Positions 1 through 8,068 of a DNA stretch of 64,000 nucleotides are shown here, piece by piece. Numbering within the stretch: position 1 is the stretch's first letter; every line of letters starts with the position of its first letter. The notes below the pieces were generated by a model, which was given only the letters and a program-made list of their open reading frames with translations, did not search any database and was not told where the DNA came from. The stretch is from Pseudomonas sp. IB20 (GTDB lineage: Bacteria; Pseudomonadota; Gammaproteobacteria; Pseudomonadales; Pseudomonadaceae), in contig NZ_CP046103.1 in the NCBI RefSeq assembly GCF_009707325.1, positions 1,661,810 to 1,725,809 on the forward strand, read 5' to 3'. A program made the translations under genes and the position numbers.

Positions 1-272
1 GTATTCAGGTCATGGCCGACGGTCTGTTGGCATTGGGCGTGAAGTGTGAACCGACACCTGATGGGATTATCATTGACGGGGGCCTGATAGGCGGGGGCGA
101 CGTGCATGCCCATGGCGACCACCGGATTGCCATGGCCTTCAGCGTGGCGTCCTTACGGGCTACTGCGCCGATTCGTATTCGTGACTGCGCCAATGTAGCT
201 ACATCTTTTCCGAATTTTCTTACACTGTGTGCCCATGTCGGCATCCGTGTTGCCCAAGAGGCTCAATTGTGA
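1..272 (+). CDS. aroA: 3-phosphoshikimate 1-carboxyvinyltransferase (EPSP synthase), C-terminal end, partial
   Basis: The window opens inside this gene; about 90 C-terminal residues are present, in frame from base 3. The sequence I-Q-V-M-A-D-G-L followed by G-D-H-R-I-A-M-A-F matches the C-terminal EPSP synthase domain, which condenses shikimate-3-phosphate with phosphoenolpyruvate in the cytosolic shikimate pathway. The DHRIAMAF stretch is the conserved active-site region near the C-terminus. In many pseudomonads this domain is fused behind prephenate dehydrogenase (tyrA), which cannot be tested here because the upstream part is missing. The stop overlaps the cmk GTG start by three bases (GTGA), so the two are probably translationally coupled. 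Confidence 0.9.
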   Translation, partial: IQVMADGLLALGVKCEPTPDGIIIDGGLIGGGDVHAHGDHRIAMAFSVASLRATAPIRIRDCANVATSFPNFLTLCAHVGIRVAQEAQL

Positions 273-958
273 ATATCAAAGCACCGGTGATTACCATCGA
301 CGGGCCAAGCGGCTCGGGCAAAGGCACCATCGCCGGCATTCTGGCCAAGCGCCTGGGTTGGTGCCTGCTCGATTCCGGCGCGCTGTACCGCGTGCTGGCG
401 TTTGCCGCACGCAACCATGGCGTCGACCTGACCAACGAAGAATCCCTGAAGCTGCTGGCGGCGCACCTGGATGTGCAGTTCGTCGGCGCGACGGAAGGTC
501 ATCCGCAGCGCATCATCCTTGAAGGCGATGACGTCACCGATGATCTGCGCAACGAACAAGTCGGTTCCTGGGCTTCCCAGGTTGCCGCGCTGCCGGCCGT
601 GCGTGACGCATTGCTGCAGCGTCAGCGGGCTTTTCAGGAGCCGCCGGGTCTTGTCGCCGATGGTCGTGACATGGGCACCGTGGTGTTTCCGGAAGCGCCG
701 CTGAAGATTTTCCTGACCGCCAGCGCCGAGGAACGGGCTCGCCGCCGTTACTTGCAGTTGAAGGAAAAAGTCGATGGTGTTAGTCTGTCGAGTCTGCTAG
801 ATGAGATCCGTGCACGCGATGAGCGTGATACCCAGCGTGCGGTAGCCCCGCTTAAGCCGGCGGCTGACGCCATACAGCTGGATTCCACGGAGTTGTCCAT
901 CGAGCAGGTGCTGGAACGCATCTTGAGTGAAATCGCCATTCGCGATATCGCCGGGTGA
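269..958 (+). CDS. cmk: Cytidylate kinase
   Basis: CMP/dCMP kinase (229 aa) that transfers phosphate from ATP to CMP or dCMP in pyrimidine nucleotide supply. The N-terminus [20 protein letters not shown] carries the P-loop at residues 12-20. A G-R-D-M-G-T segment in the middle is the CMP-binding signature. I chose the GTG at 269 because it places the P-loop at the family's usual distance from the N-terminus and overlaps the aroA stop; an upstream in-frame ATG at 227 would add 14 residues of aroA antiframe sequence. It lies directly upstream of rpsA, the order usual in gamma-proteobacteria. Confidence 0.95.
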   Translation: MNIKAPVITIDGPSGSGKGTIAGILAKRLGWCLLDSGALYRVLAFAARNHGVDLTNEESLKLLAAHLDVQFVGATEGHPQRIILEGDDVTDDLRNEQVGSWASQVAALPAVRDALLQRQRAFQEPPGLVADGRDMGTVVFPEAPLKIFLTASAEERARRRYLQLKEKVDGVSLSSLLDEIRARDERDTQRAVAPLKPAADAIQLDSTELSIEQVLERILSEIAIRDIAG

Positions 959-1077
959 CCAAGAAGGCTGCAGGGGACCAGTCATAGTCCTGCGGTGCTT
1001 CTTCTAATTGAAACTAACCCACACCGTCTGGGGTGTGGAGATGGGCGTATTCTTCGCCCTTATCAACAGGAATTAAA
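959..1077 (+). promoter_or_regulatory. rpsA 5' leader with stem-loops, probable S1 autoregulatory site
   Basis: Two hairpins can be drawn between cmk and rpsA. The first pairs 961-974 with 990-1004 (AAGAAG/CTTCTT outer arm, GCTGCAGG/CCTGCGGT inner arm, one bulged G). The second pairs CCACACC (1019-1025) with GGTGTGG (1032-1038). No strong GGAGG ribosome-binding site stands before the ATG; there is only CAGGAATTAAA. In E. coli, rpsA has a structured leader lacking a good Shine-Dalgarno, through which S1 represses its own translation. The same role here is an inference from the structure and position. Confidence 0.55.
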
Positions 1078-2772
1078 ATGAGCGAAAGCTTTGCGGAACT
1101 CTTTGAAGAAAGCCTAAAAACCCTGAACCTTCAGGCTGGCTCCATCATCACCGGTGTTATCGTTGATATCGATTACCAAGCTCGCTGGGTAACCGTTCAC
1201 GCTGGTCTGAAGTCTGAAGCTCTGATCCCGCTGGAACAGTTCTACAACGATGCTGGCGACCTGACTATCAATGTCGGTGACGAAGTTCACGTTGCTCTGG
1301 ACTCGGTTGAAGACGGTTTCGGTGAAACCAAGCTGTCCCGTGAAAAAGCCAAGCGCGCTGAATGCTGGATTGTTCTCGAAGCAGCCTTCGCAGCTGAAGA
1401 AGTGGTCAAGGGCGTTATCAACGGTAAGGTTAAAGGCGGCTTCACTGTCGACGTTAACGGCATCCGTGCGTTCCTGCCAGGTTCTTTGGTCGACGTTCGT
1501 CCAGTGCGCGACACCACGCACTTGGAAGGCAAAGAACTCGAATTCAAGGTCATCAAGCTCGACCAGAAGCGCAACAACGTTGTCGTTTCCCGTCGCAGCG
1601 TGCTGGAAGCAGAGAACTCCGCCGAGCGTGAAGCTCTGCTGGAATCCCTGCAGGAAGGCCAACAAGTCAAAGGTATCGTCAAGAACCTCACCGATTACGG
1701 CGCATTCGTCGATCTGGGTGGCGTCGATGGCCTGCTGCACATTACCGACATGGCTTGGAAGCGTATCAAGCATCCTTCCGAAATCGTCAACGTTGGCGAC
1801 GAGATCGATGTCAAGGTTCTGAAGTACGATCGTGAGCGTAACCGCGTTTCCCTGGGCTTGAAGCAGCTGGGCGAAGATCCATGGGTTGCTATCAAAGCTC
1901 GTTACCCAGAAAGCACTCGCGTAACCGCGCGTGTTACCAACCTGACCGACTACGGCTGCTTCGCAGAGCTGGAAGAAGGCGTGGAAGGCCTGGTACACGT
2001 TTCCGAAATGGACTGGACCAACAAAAACATCCACCCTTCGAAAGTCGTACAAGTCGGCGACGAAGTGGAAGTTATGGTTCTGGACATCGACGAAGAGCGT
2101 CGTCGTATCTCCCTGGGCATCAAGCAGTGCAAATCTAACCCATGGGAAGATTTCTCTGGCCAGTTCAACAAGGGCGATAAAATCTCCGGCACCATCAAGT
2201 CGATCACCGATTTCGGTATCTTCATTGGTCTGGACGGCGGCATCGACGGCCTGGTTCACCTGTCCGACATCTCCTGGAACGAAGTTGGCGAAGAAGCTGT
2301 TCGTCGTTTCAAGAAGGGCGACGAGCTGGACACCGTTATCCTGTCGGTTGACCCAGAGCGCGAGCGCATCTCCCTGGGTATCAAGCAACTGGAAAGCGAT
2401 CCGTTCTCCGAGTACGTTCAAGAGAACGACAAAGGCGCAATCGTTAAAGGCATCGTGAAAGAAGTTGACGCCAAAGGCGCCATCATCACTCTGGCCGACG
2501 ATATCGAAGCGACTCTGAAAGCCTCCGAAATCAGCCGTGACCGCGTTGAAGACGCGCGTAACGTTCTGAAAGAAGGCCAGGAAGTAGAAGCCAAGATCAT
2601 CAGCGTTGACCGCAAGAGCCGCGTAATCCAGCTCTCCATCAAGTCGAAAGACGAGATCGAAGAGAAAGAAGCCATTCAAAGCCTGCGCGATAAGCCAGCT
2701 TCGTCTGAGCCTTCTGCTGGTCCTACCACTCTGGGCGACCTGCTGCGTGCACAGATGGAAAAACAGAACTAA
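1078..2772 (+). CDS. rpsA: 30S ribosomal protein S1
   Basis: S1 (564 aa) is the RNA-binding protein of the small ribosomal subunit that helps mRNA docking. Six consecutive S1/OB-fold repeats fill the protein from about residue 20 to 525. The repeats show the recurring D-Y-G-x-F and G-L-V-H-x-S/T-D/E-M patterns (for example [18 protein letters not shown]). A charged tail rich in K, E and S follows. The start is the ATG at 1078 giving [12 protein letters not shown]; a longer frame to 1033 runs through the leader hairpin and is unlikely. Codon use is strongly biased (GAA, CGT, GTT), as expected for a very highly expressed gene. A rho-independent terminator follows. Confidence 0.98.
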   Translation: MSESFAELFEESLKTLNLQAGSIITGVIVDIDYQARWVTVHAGLKSEALIPLEQFYNDAGDLTINVGDEVHVALDSVEDGFGETKLSREKAKRAECWIVLEAAFAAEEVVKGVINGKVKGGFTVDVNGIRAFLPGSLVDVRPVRDTTHLEGKELEFKVIKLDQKRNNVVVSRRSVLEAENSAEREALLESLQEGQQVKGIVKNLTDYGAFVDLGGVDGLLHITDMAWKRIKHPSEIVNVGDEIDVKVLKYDRERNRVSLGLKQLGEDPWVAIKARYPESTRVTARVTNLTDYGCFAELEEGVEGLVHVSEMDWTNKNIHPSKVVQVGDEVEVMVLDIDEERRRISLGIKQCKSNPWEDFSGQFNKGDKISGTIKSITDFGIFIGLDGGIDGLVHLSDISWNEVGEEAVRRFKKGDELDTVILSVDPERERISLGIKQLESDPFSEYVQENDKGAIVKGIVKEVDAKGAIITLADDIEATLKASEISRDRVEDARNVLKEGQEVEAKIISVDRKSRVIQLSIKSKDEIEEKEAIQSLRDKPASSEPSAGPTTLGDLLRAQMEKQN

Positions 2773-2789
2773 GTTCTGTCAGACCATAG

Positions 2790-2819
2790 AAAAAGGGCGA
2801 CTTCGGTCGCCCTTTTTTG
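2790..2819 (+). terminator. rho-independent terminator of rpsA
   Basis: The stem AAAAGGGCGAC / GTCGCCCTTTT closes a TTCG tetraloop and is followed by a T-run, 18 bases after the rpsA stop. This is a textbook intrinsic terminator. Confidence 0.9.
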
Positions 2820-2932
2820 TGCCTGAAATTTGTTGAATCAACAACCTCGAACCAAGTCTTACAGCGGGGTGTCAGAACTGACTATAGTTTTCATACGCGC
2901 TATTTCGTGTTGTTGCTTCAATAAGGATTTGA

Positions 2933-3214
2933 ATGAACAGGTTTATTGTCGTTTTCTCAATGATGCTGCTTGCTGGCTGCTCCACCAGTGCCAAGACTCA
3001 CGCCAGGCACGGCGTCAGCGGCATCGAGATTGACTGTTCAGGGCTTGGCTCCAATTGGGAGAAGTGTGAGAAGCGTGCTGCCCGCGAGTGCAAGATGCAG
3101 GGCTACAAGGTTGTAGCTCGTTCCAGCGACGCCAAGGATGAAGAGGGTGACTATCTGTTTGGCTGGAACCCGGCTGGCGCGGTGACCCGTACGATGCTGG
3201 TGATCTGCAAATGA
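2933..3214 (+). CDS. Small predicted lipoprotein, function unknown
   Basis: A 93-residue protein with a lipoprotein signal: positive N-terminus (MNRF), hydrophobic core, and lipobox L-A-G-C with the lipidated cysteine at residue 16. The mature part has three more cysteines (D-C-S, K-C-E, E-C-K) and a final I-C-K, which could form disulfides in the periplasm. It contains a short G-W-N-P segment near the end. I do not recognise a functional family. It stands alone between the rpsA terminator and ihfB, and its start follows AATAAGGATTTGA, which provides a usable ribosome-binding site. Confidence 0.75.
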   Translation: MNRFIVVFSMMLLAGCSTSAKTHARHGVSGIEIDCSGLGSNWEKCEKRAARECKMQGYKVVARSSDAKDEEGDYLFGWNPAGAVTRTMLVICK

Positions 3215-3345
3215 GGGCGCTGGCACTTTTTATGGGCGTAAAACGAACCTGCAGATAAGTTAGGGTGTGGGCTGTTCAAATTCACCAAGTCATGCTAAAA
3301 CCTCTGAAGCGCTTTTCCTAGCTGCTTGAAAAAGAAGGGAAAAAT

Positions 3346-3642
3346 ATGACGAAGTCGGAGTTAATCGAACGAATTGTCACCCATCAAGGGCTGCTTTCAT
3401 CCAAGGATGTAGAACTGGCTATCAAGACCATGCTTGAGCAAATGTCCCAATGCTTGGCCACTGGGGATCGAATCGAGATCCGGGGCTTTGGTAGCTTTTC
3501 CTTGCACTACCGCGCACCGCGTGTGGGCCGTAACCCGAAAACCGGGCAGTCCGTCAGCCTCGACGGCAAGTTTGTGCCGCACTTCAAGCCGGGCAAGGAG
3601 TTGCGGGATCGAGTGAACGAAGACGAGGAAGAAGGCGTCTGA
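3346..3642 (+). CDS. ihfB: Integration host factor beta subunit
   Basis: DNA-bending nucleoid protein of 98 aa, which works as a heterodimer with IhfA. The HU/IHF fold is complete: an N-terminal helical body ([10 protein letters not shown]), then R-G-F-G-S-F-S-L and the DNA-binding arm containing G-R-N-P-K-T-G, whose proline intercalates in the minor groove. The C-terminus is acidic (NEDEEEGV). The ribosome-binding site is AGAAGGG upstream of the ATG. The order cmk-rpsA-ihfB is conserved, and in P. aeruginosa ihfB marks the left border of the O-antigen cluster, which matters for the truncated wbpM below. Confidence 0.97.
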   Translation: MTKSELIERIVTHQGLLSSKDVELAIKTMLEQMSQCLATGDRIEIRGFGSFSLHYRAPRVGRNPKTGQSVSLDGKFVPHFKPGKELRDRVNEDEEEGV

Positions 3643-3666
3643 GTGGTTTTGGGGTAGGAGTAAGTT

Positions 3667-3912
3667 ATGCGTGGGATTAAACGCGTTGTTCTGGTGCTGG
3701 CAGTGCTGGCTGTCGCGCTGGTGGTGTTGGGCTTTGTGTTGGAAAACCAACAAGGCGTCTCTCTTTCGTTCCTGGGGTGGACCACCATGCAATTGCCGGT
3801 GGCGGTGTATGTTGTGGCTGCGCTGATCGTCGGGTTGTTGATAGGTCCGTTATTTTGCCTTTTGGCCGCCAGTGGCCGTCGTAATAAGCGAGCGTCTGCT
3901 GCGCGCGGATAA
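3667..3912 (+). CDS. LapA-domain (DUF1049) inner membrane protein
   Basis: Small membrane protein of 81 aa with two hydrophobic helices (about residues 5-25 and 38-62) separated by a short hydrophilic loop with E-N-Q-Q-G-V-S-L-S-F, a hallmark of the LapA/DUF1049 family. The C-terminus is basic (GRRNKRASAARG). In E. coli the related LapA works with LapB in control of lipopolysaccharide assembly; no LapB is present next to this gene. It follows ihfB by 24 bases and is probably co-transcribed with it. Confidence 0.8.
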   Translation: MRGIKRVVLVLAVLAVALVVLGFVLENQQGVSLSFLGWTTMQLPVAVYVVAALIVGLLIGPLFCLLAASGRRNKRASAARG

Positions 3913-3997
3913 TGTCCTCTTCGCTACTGCTCGCCCTTGTGGGTTGGGTAGGGGAGGCTATTCCTTTTCGTTAATCCTCTTGTGAAGCACGCGCTGT

Positions 3998-5029
3998 TTG
4001 AGGGCTTTGGTTTTGTTCGAACACAGTGAGTTCAATCTCTACAGCATTCTGTGTGAACTGGAAGAACGCATCAATCGCGAGTCGTTGCCGGTCAAGGTGT
4101 TGCCGATCCTGGGTTCGGTACGCAATCAGTCCAAGTTGCTTGATGTGATGAAAGCCTGGCACGTCAGCACCGTTTATCATGCTGCCGCGTACAAACATGT
4201 GCCGATGGTCGAGCACAATATTGCCGAAGGTGTGTTGAATAATGTCATTGGCACCCTGAACACGGCCCAAGCTGCATTGCAGGCAGGTGTGGCCAATTTT
4301 GTGCTGATCTCCACCGACAAAGCGGTCCGTCCGACCAATGTCATGGGCAGTACCAAACGCCTCGCCGAGATGACCCTGCAAGCCCTCAGTCGTGAGATAG
4401 CGCCTGTGTTGTTCAGCGACAATTCAAACGTCTCGCGCGTTAACAAAACCCGATTCACCATGGTGCGCTTCGGCAATGTGCTCGGCTCGTCTGGTTCGGT
4501 GATTCCGCTGTTTCACAAGCAGATCAAGTCGGGTGGGCCGGTGACGGTCACTCACCCGAAAATAACCCGCTACTTCATGACCATCCCGGAAGCTGCGCAA
4601 CTGGTGATTCAGGCCGGTTCCATGGGACTGGGCGGTGATGTATTCGTGTTGGACATGGGCGAACCGGTAAAAATTGTCGAACTCGCGGAGAAGATGATTC
4701 ACCTGTCGGGCCTGAGTGTGCGCTCCGATAGAAACCCGCACGGCGATATCGCCATCGAGTTTTCTGGACTGCGCCCGGGTGAAAAACTTTACGAAGAGTT
4801 ACTGATTGGCGACAACGTCGTTGCCACCCAGCACCCGATGATCATGAGTGCCAATGAAGACCATCTGGCCTGGGATCTGCTCAAGGGCAAGCTGAGTGAA
4901 CTGCTGGTGGCGGTGGATCAGGACGATTATTCCCGCGTTCGACAGCTGCTGCGCGATACGGTCAGCGGCTACTCACCGGACGGCGAAATCGTCGACCTGA
5001 TCTTCCAGCAGCGCCGTCTGGAACCTTGA
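3998..5029 (+). pseudogene. wbpM: 5'-truncated WbpM/CapD-type nucleotide-sugar 4,6-dehydratase remnant
   Basis: The 343-residue reading frame matches only the C-terminal half of WbpM/FlaA1-type UDP-GlcNAc 4,6-dehydratases, which are normally over 600 aa. Homology begins at V-L-F-E-H-S-E-F-N-L-Y, which follows the NAD-binding glycine loop in complete enzymes. The four or more membrane helices, the linker and the glycine-rich loop are all missing, and a stop codon lies in frame at 3983. The catalytic T-D-K and M-x-x-x-K (M116, K120) are retained. Without the nucleotide-binding loop it is unlikely to be active. The only start is a TTG, with no clear ribosome-binding site. It sits exactly where wbpM closes the O-antigen cluster in other pseudomonads. 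Confidence 0.85.
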
Positions 5030-5136
5030 TTTAACACGCTGTTACTCAAGCGTTTTTGACGCATCGTCGACCTGATCTTCCAGCAGCGCCGTCTGGAACC
5101 TTGATTTAACACGCTGTTACTCAAGCGTTTTTGACG
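4988..5136 (+). repeat. 74-bp direct duplication, period 75 bp, over the end of the wbpM remnant
   Basis: Bases 4988-5061 are repeated at 5063-5136 with a single base between the copies and no mismatch that I can find. The unit covers the last 14 codons and stop of the wbpM remnant plus about 30 bases downstream. It is a simple tandem duplication that leaves the first stop codon intact and adds an untranslated second copy of the gene end. Confidence 0.95.
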
Positions 5137-5161
5137 AACGCCCAACATGACCTAAGTTTGA

Positions 5162-5190
5162 GAAGCAGCTTCGGAAAGCTGCTTTTCTTC
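5162..5190 (+). terminator. Intrinsic terminator upstream of the ComEA-like gene
   Basis: AAGCAGCTT / AAGCTGCTT pair around a CGG loop, followed by TTTCTTCT. It lies between the wbpM remnant and the next start codon and most likely ends transcription from the wbpM side. Confidence 0.75.
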
Positions 5191-5214
5191 TACCGATGTC
5201 ATGGAGCGTCACCA

Positions 5215-5547
5215 ATGCAAAACACTTACATCTCTTCGCTGATCTTCGCTTTACTCACCACGCTTTCGGTTGCCGTCAACGCAGCCCCTTCTATCAAGCC
5301 CGAAGCCCCGACCCCCATCACCGCGCAGATGCCCAAGGCCGAGCAGTCTGCCCAGGTCAACCTGAACGCGGCCGACGCCGAGACCCTGCGACGTGACCTC
5401 TTCGGCATCGGCGCGGCCAAGGCCAAGGCGATCATCGCCTACCGCGAAAGCAACGGCCCGTTTACGGCCGTGGATGAGTTGTTGGAAGTAAAGGGCATCG
5501 GCAAGGCGTTGCTGGAGAAAAATCGCGACAGGCTGGTGATCAATTGA
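5215..5547 (+). CDS. ComEA-family helix-hairpin-helix protein
   Basis: A 110-residue exported protein. Residues 1-23 form a signal peptide ending V-N-A, followed by a proline-rich linker and then the ComEA helix-hairpin-helix repeat: V-N-L-N-A-A-D-A-E-T-L, G-I-G-A-A-K-A-K-A-I-I and V-K-G-I-G-K-A-L-L. Family members bind double-stranded DNA in the periplasm during natural transformation; in pseudomonads the short ComEA-like proteins have no proven role. The ATG at 5215 was chosen because the signal peptide begins there and GGAGCGTCACC precedes it. It follows wbpM in P. aeruginosa too, which supports the locus assignment. Confidence 0.85.
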   Translation: MQNTYISSLIFALLTTLSVAVNAAPSIKPEAPTPITAQMPKAEQSAQVNLNAADAETLRRDLFGIGAAKAKAIIAYRESNGPFTAVDELLEVKGIGKALLEKNRDRLVIN

Positions 5548-5562
5548 GGATGTGAAAGCAGC

Positions 5563-5588
5563 TAAGGAGGCCGGTCACTGACCGGCCT
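5563..5588. terminator. Bidirectional terminator between ComEA-like gene and TetR pseudogene
   Basis: A perfect GC-rich palindrome, AGGCCGGTCA / TGACCGGCCT, followed by TTTTCAT on the plus strand, lies at the convergent ends of the two genes. The TetR stop codon falls within it. Confidence 0.8.
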
Positions 5589-6142
5589 TTTCATCCTCTG
5601 CAACCTGCGCTTTCAAACTGGCGCGTACTACATTCATGATCTGCGTCGCCAATTGCGGGCTCTCGACACTCCTGGACAGTACCAGAGCACCTACCAGCGT
5701 CGACATCATCACCAGGCTTTGTTCATCGGCATTCGCGTTGCCCAGGGCCGCTTCGACCTGCTTCAACCGAGCACCCAGTACCGCATCGGTGGTCGAGCTA
5801 TGTTGGCCTCTGAGGCCCAGTTCCGAAGACATGGTTGGCAGCGGGCAGCCTTCTGCCGGTGAGGCCTTGTGCCATTCAGGCAGGTAGCTGTCGATGAACG
5901 CCTCCAACGGCCGCTCCTGGCTGAACAGCATTTCGCAATGGGCATCCAATTGCGCAGCAGCAGCCTGCAGGGCTTTTTCCACTGGATTTGAAATGTGAAT
6001 AAAACCCGCCGTGCGTCAGGTTCAACGCTTTCATCAACGGCTGCAGGCCGGTGGCGCCGATACCGTCGCGGCGAAAGCGCACGGAGGCTTCCTTGATGAT
6101 GCGTTGATGGGTCTGGGCTTTATGGTCTGCTGAATAACGCAT
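5575..6142 (-). pseudogene. TetR-family regulator, broken by a frame-changing deletion
   Basis: The N-terminal half, starting at the ATG at 6142 (MRYSADHKAQTHQRI), has a good TetR helix-turn-helix ending G-G-F-Y-S-H-F-K-S. The frame then changes at about 5981-5986 and the C-terminal half resumes in another frame as V-E-K-A-L-Q-A-A-A-A-Q-L-D-A-H and runs to a stop at 5575. Intact relatives read F-K-S-K-D-x-L-V-E-K-A-L here, so a few codons plus a frame change appear to be lost. No single frame spans both halves. A sequencing error cannot be excluded, but missing codons argue for a real deletion. Confidence 0.8.
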
Positions 6143-6274
6143 AGGACTGCCTCGTGAACCAGTGTGCATTTTAACGGGTTAAACCGTTTTACACACCCAA
6201 GCAACCCTCGGCGATCTTGGCATGAAAAGTGTTTATGCCTTCAGCAGGGATTGTTCAACAATCATGAGGTGGTC

Positions 6275-6913
6275 ATGACGCTCAGTTTGTCTTTAGCCGA
6301 TCAGATTGCCCTGGAACTGCGTGCCGACATCATTGCTGGGCGGCTGTTACCAGGGATGGCGTTGGTCGAGGTTGATCTGGTCAAGGCCTACAACGCCTCG
6401 CGCAATACGATCCGCGAGGCGCTGCATCGTCTGGGGCAGGAGGGGCTCACTCGCTACGTGCGCAACAAAGGTGTGATGGTGCGGCGGCTGGAGCGCGACG
6501 AAGTGCGTGATCTGTTCGTCGTGCGCCGAACCCTTGAATTGCAGGCCATCGCCCAGAGCGCAGCGTTGACCTTTGATCAGGCCGAGCGCATGCAAAACGC
6601 CATTGAGGCCACCACCCTGGCCCGGGAGCGTGAAGATTGGCGCGCCGTGGCGACGCACAGCCTGGTGTTCCACCAGCAGGTTGTTGGGCTGATGCGCAGC
6701 CCATTGTTTGATGAGTTTTTCGCCCAAGTCATTGCCCAACTGCGGCTGGTGTTTTGCGCGGCACCCGATGAGCAGCGTTTCCAGGCGCCCTGGTTGGAGC
6801 GCGATCGCGAAATTTACGAATTATTGGCCCAAGCGGATAAACCGGCGGCAGGCCAAGCGATGAGCCTGTACCTGGATGATTCGCAGCGTCTGACATTAAG
6901 CCTGTTTACCTAA
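6275..6913 (+). CDS. GntR-family transcriptional regulator (FadR/FCD subfamily)
   Basis: A 212-residue regulator. Residues about 8-70 form the winged helix with N-A-S-R-N-T-I-R-E-A-L-H-R-L-G-Q-E-G-L, the GntR recognition helix signature. Residues 80-205 form an all-helical FCD effector domain containing R-R-T-L-E-L and H-S-L-V-F-H-Q, typical for binding a small carboxylic or amino acid, often with a metal ion. The ATG at 6275 is preceded by GAGGTGGTC. It is 21 bases upstream of the DUF1989 gene and on the same strand, so it probably controls that gene; the ligand is unknown. Confidence 0.88.
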   Translation: MTLSLSLADQIALELRADIIAGRLLPGMALVEVDLVKAYNASRNTIREALHRLGQEGLTRYVRNKGVMVRRLERDEVRDLFVVRRTLELQAIAQSAALTFDQAERMQNAIEATTLAREREDWRAVATHSLVFHQQVVGLMRSPLFDEFFAQVIAQLRLVFCAAPDEQRFQAPWLERDREIYELLAQADKPAAGQAMSLYLDDSQRLTLSLFT

Positions 6914-6934
6914 CCCTGATCGAGGATCTTCACC

Positions 6935-7783
6935 ATGTACAAAGACTATCCCGCCGCTTACCAGGTCAGTAAGGGGTCGGCGCTGCAGGTGGACACGGCG
7001 TTCTACGAACGCATTCGTGACCAGGCGGATAAACGCACGTTAATCGAGCAGTTTGAAGTGCCGATTCGCACGGGCAGGGCATGGAAGGTGCCGGCCGGGC
7101 ATGTGTTCCGTGTCACCACGCCGGTGGGGCCGCAGGTCGGCGACTTCAATGTGTGGAACGCCAACGACCCGCGCGAACGCTTGTGGGCGGCGCGCACCCG
7201 CCAGTTGCAAGGCGCGCATGTCAGCACCCATGACCGGCTGTGGTCGAACCTGCCGTTTCTGCGGCCGTTGGTGACCATCACCGATGACAGCCTGGCGAGC
7301 TACGGCATCGATGAACATGGCGGGCGCCTGCACGACTTGCTCGGTACGCGCTGCGACCCGTATGTGAACCGCATGCTCACCGGCGAAGACTTTCATCACC
7401 ATTGCCATTCAAACCTGACGCGCGCCGTGCTTCCCTACGGCCTGACCGAATTTGATGTGCACGACGTGCTGAATATCTTCCAGTGCACCGGCCTCAATCA
7501 CGACGACATGTACTTCATGAAAGCCTGCCCGGCGCAGAAGGGCGACTACTTGGAGTTTTTTGCCGAGATTGATGTGCTCTGCGCACTGTCGACTTGCCCG
7601 GGCGGGGATCTGTCGTTGCCGATGTGGGGGCCAGACGCGCAAGACCCGCTGACGGTGTGTCGCCCGCTGGGGGTGGAGATCTATCGGTTGGAGGATGAGT
7701 TGCTCAAAGGCTGGAGCCAGCCCGAGCGTGCGGCCTATAAAGGCCAGCACGGGTTGCATATCGCCAAGGCGGATTGGGAGTAG
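6935..7783 (+). CDS. DUF1989 / urea carboxylase-associated family protein
   Basis: A 282-residue cytosolic protein of the DUF1989 family. Recognisable conserved elements are V-G-D-F-N-V-W-N, H-H-H-C-H-S-N-L, N-I-F-Q-C-T-G-L-N and the C-terminal block A-L-S-T-C-P-G-G-D, with cysteines and histidines that could bind a metal. The family is often coded beside urea carboxylase and allophanate hydrolase or nitrogen transporters, but no such gene is here, so the substrate remains open. It follows the GntR regulator by 21 bases with GAGGATCTTCACC as ribosome-binding site, and a permease for ethanolamine lies nearby on the other strand. Confidence 0.8.
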   Translation: MYKDYPAAYQVSKGSALQVDTAFYERIRDQADKRTLIEQFEVPIRTGRAWKVPAGHVFRVTTPVGPQVGDFNVWNANDPRERLWAARTRQLQGAHVSTHDRLWSNLPFLRPLVTITDDSLASYGIDEHGGRLHDLLGTRCDPYVNRMLTGEDFHHHCHSNLTRAVLPYGLTEFDVHDVLNIFQCTGLNHDDMYFMKACPAQKGDYLEFFAEIDVLCALSTCPGGDLSLPMWGPDAQDPLTVCRPLGVEIYRLEDELLKGWSQPERAAYKGQHGLHIAKADWE

Positions 7784-7791
7784 CGGCAGGT

Positions 7792-7959
7792 TCAGCGGTC
7801 TTGTGCGTCTTTTGAGTCCGCTTGTGCGTTGCGCTCGGCCACGCGCTTGCGCTGTTCGTCGGTGAGTTCCACCTTGTTGGCGCTGTCACGCAGCATCAAC
7901 AAACCACCGACGATCGAACCGATCGCGACCACTAAAATCAACCAGGCATACCACGGCAT
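7792..7959 (-). CDS. Small DUF2897-type membrane protein
   Basis: A 55-residue protein, MPWYAWLILVVAIGS..., with one N-terminal transmembrane helix followed by a charged tail (KVELTDEQRKRVAERNAQAD). This matches the DUF2897 family of small gamma-proteobacterial inner membrane proteins, whose role is unknown. The ATG at 7959 is preceded by AGGAGAGCC, a strong ribosome-binding site, which decides against the longer frame to 8007. It converges with the DUF1989 gene. Confidence 0.75.
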   Translation of the reverse strand: MPWYAWLILVVAIGSIVGGLLMLRDSANKVELTDEQRKRVAERNAQADSKDAQDR

Positions 7960-8068
7960 AGGGCTCTCCTTGAGGCAGCAAACCGTGGGTAAATTTCCCA
8001 CGGTCATTGCTGCTTTGAGTAACGGGCGTTCTTAGTAGTTCATTGTAGGCCCGTTCCTGCTCAAGGTC

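Noticed and set aside
1114..2679. Long open frame (over 500 codons) antisense to rpsA
   Set aside because: It is the mirror of biased codons in rpsA; phenylalanine- and asparagine-rich composition, no homology and no ribosome-binding site.
4988..5136. Tandem 74-bp unit considered as an attachment-site duplication of a mobile element
   Set aside because: Copies are one base apart with no element between them and no integrase in the window; simple tandem duplication is enough.
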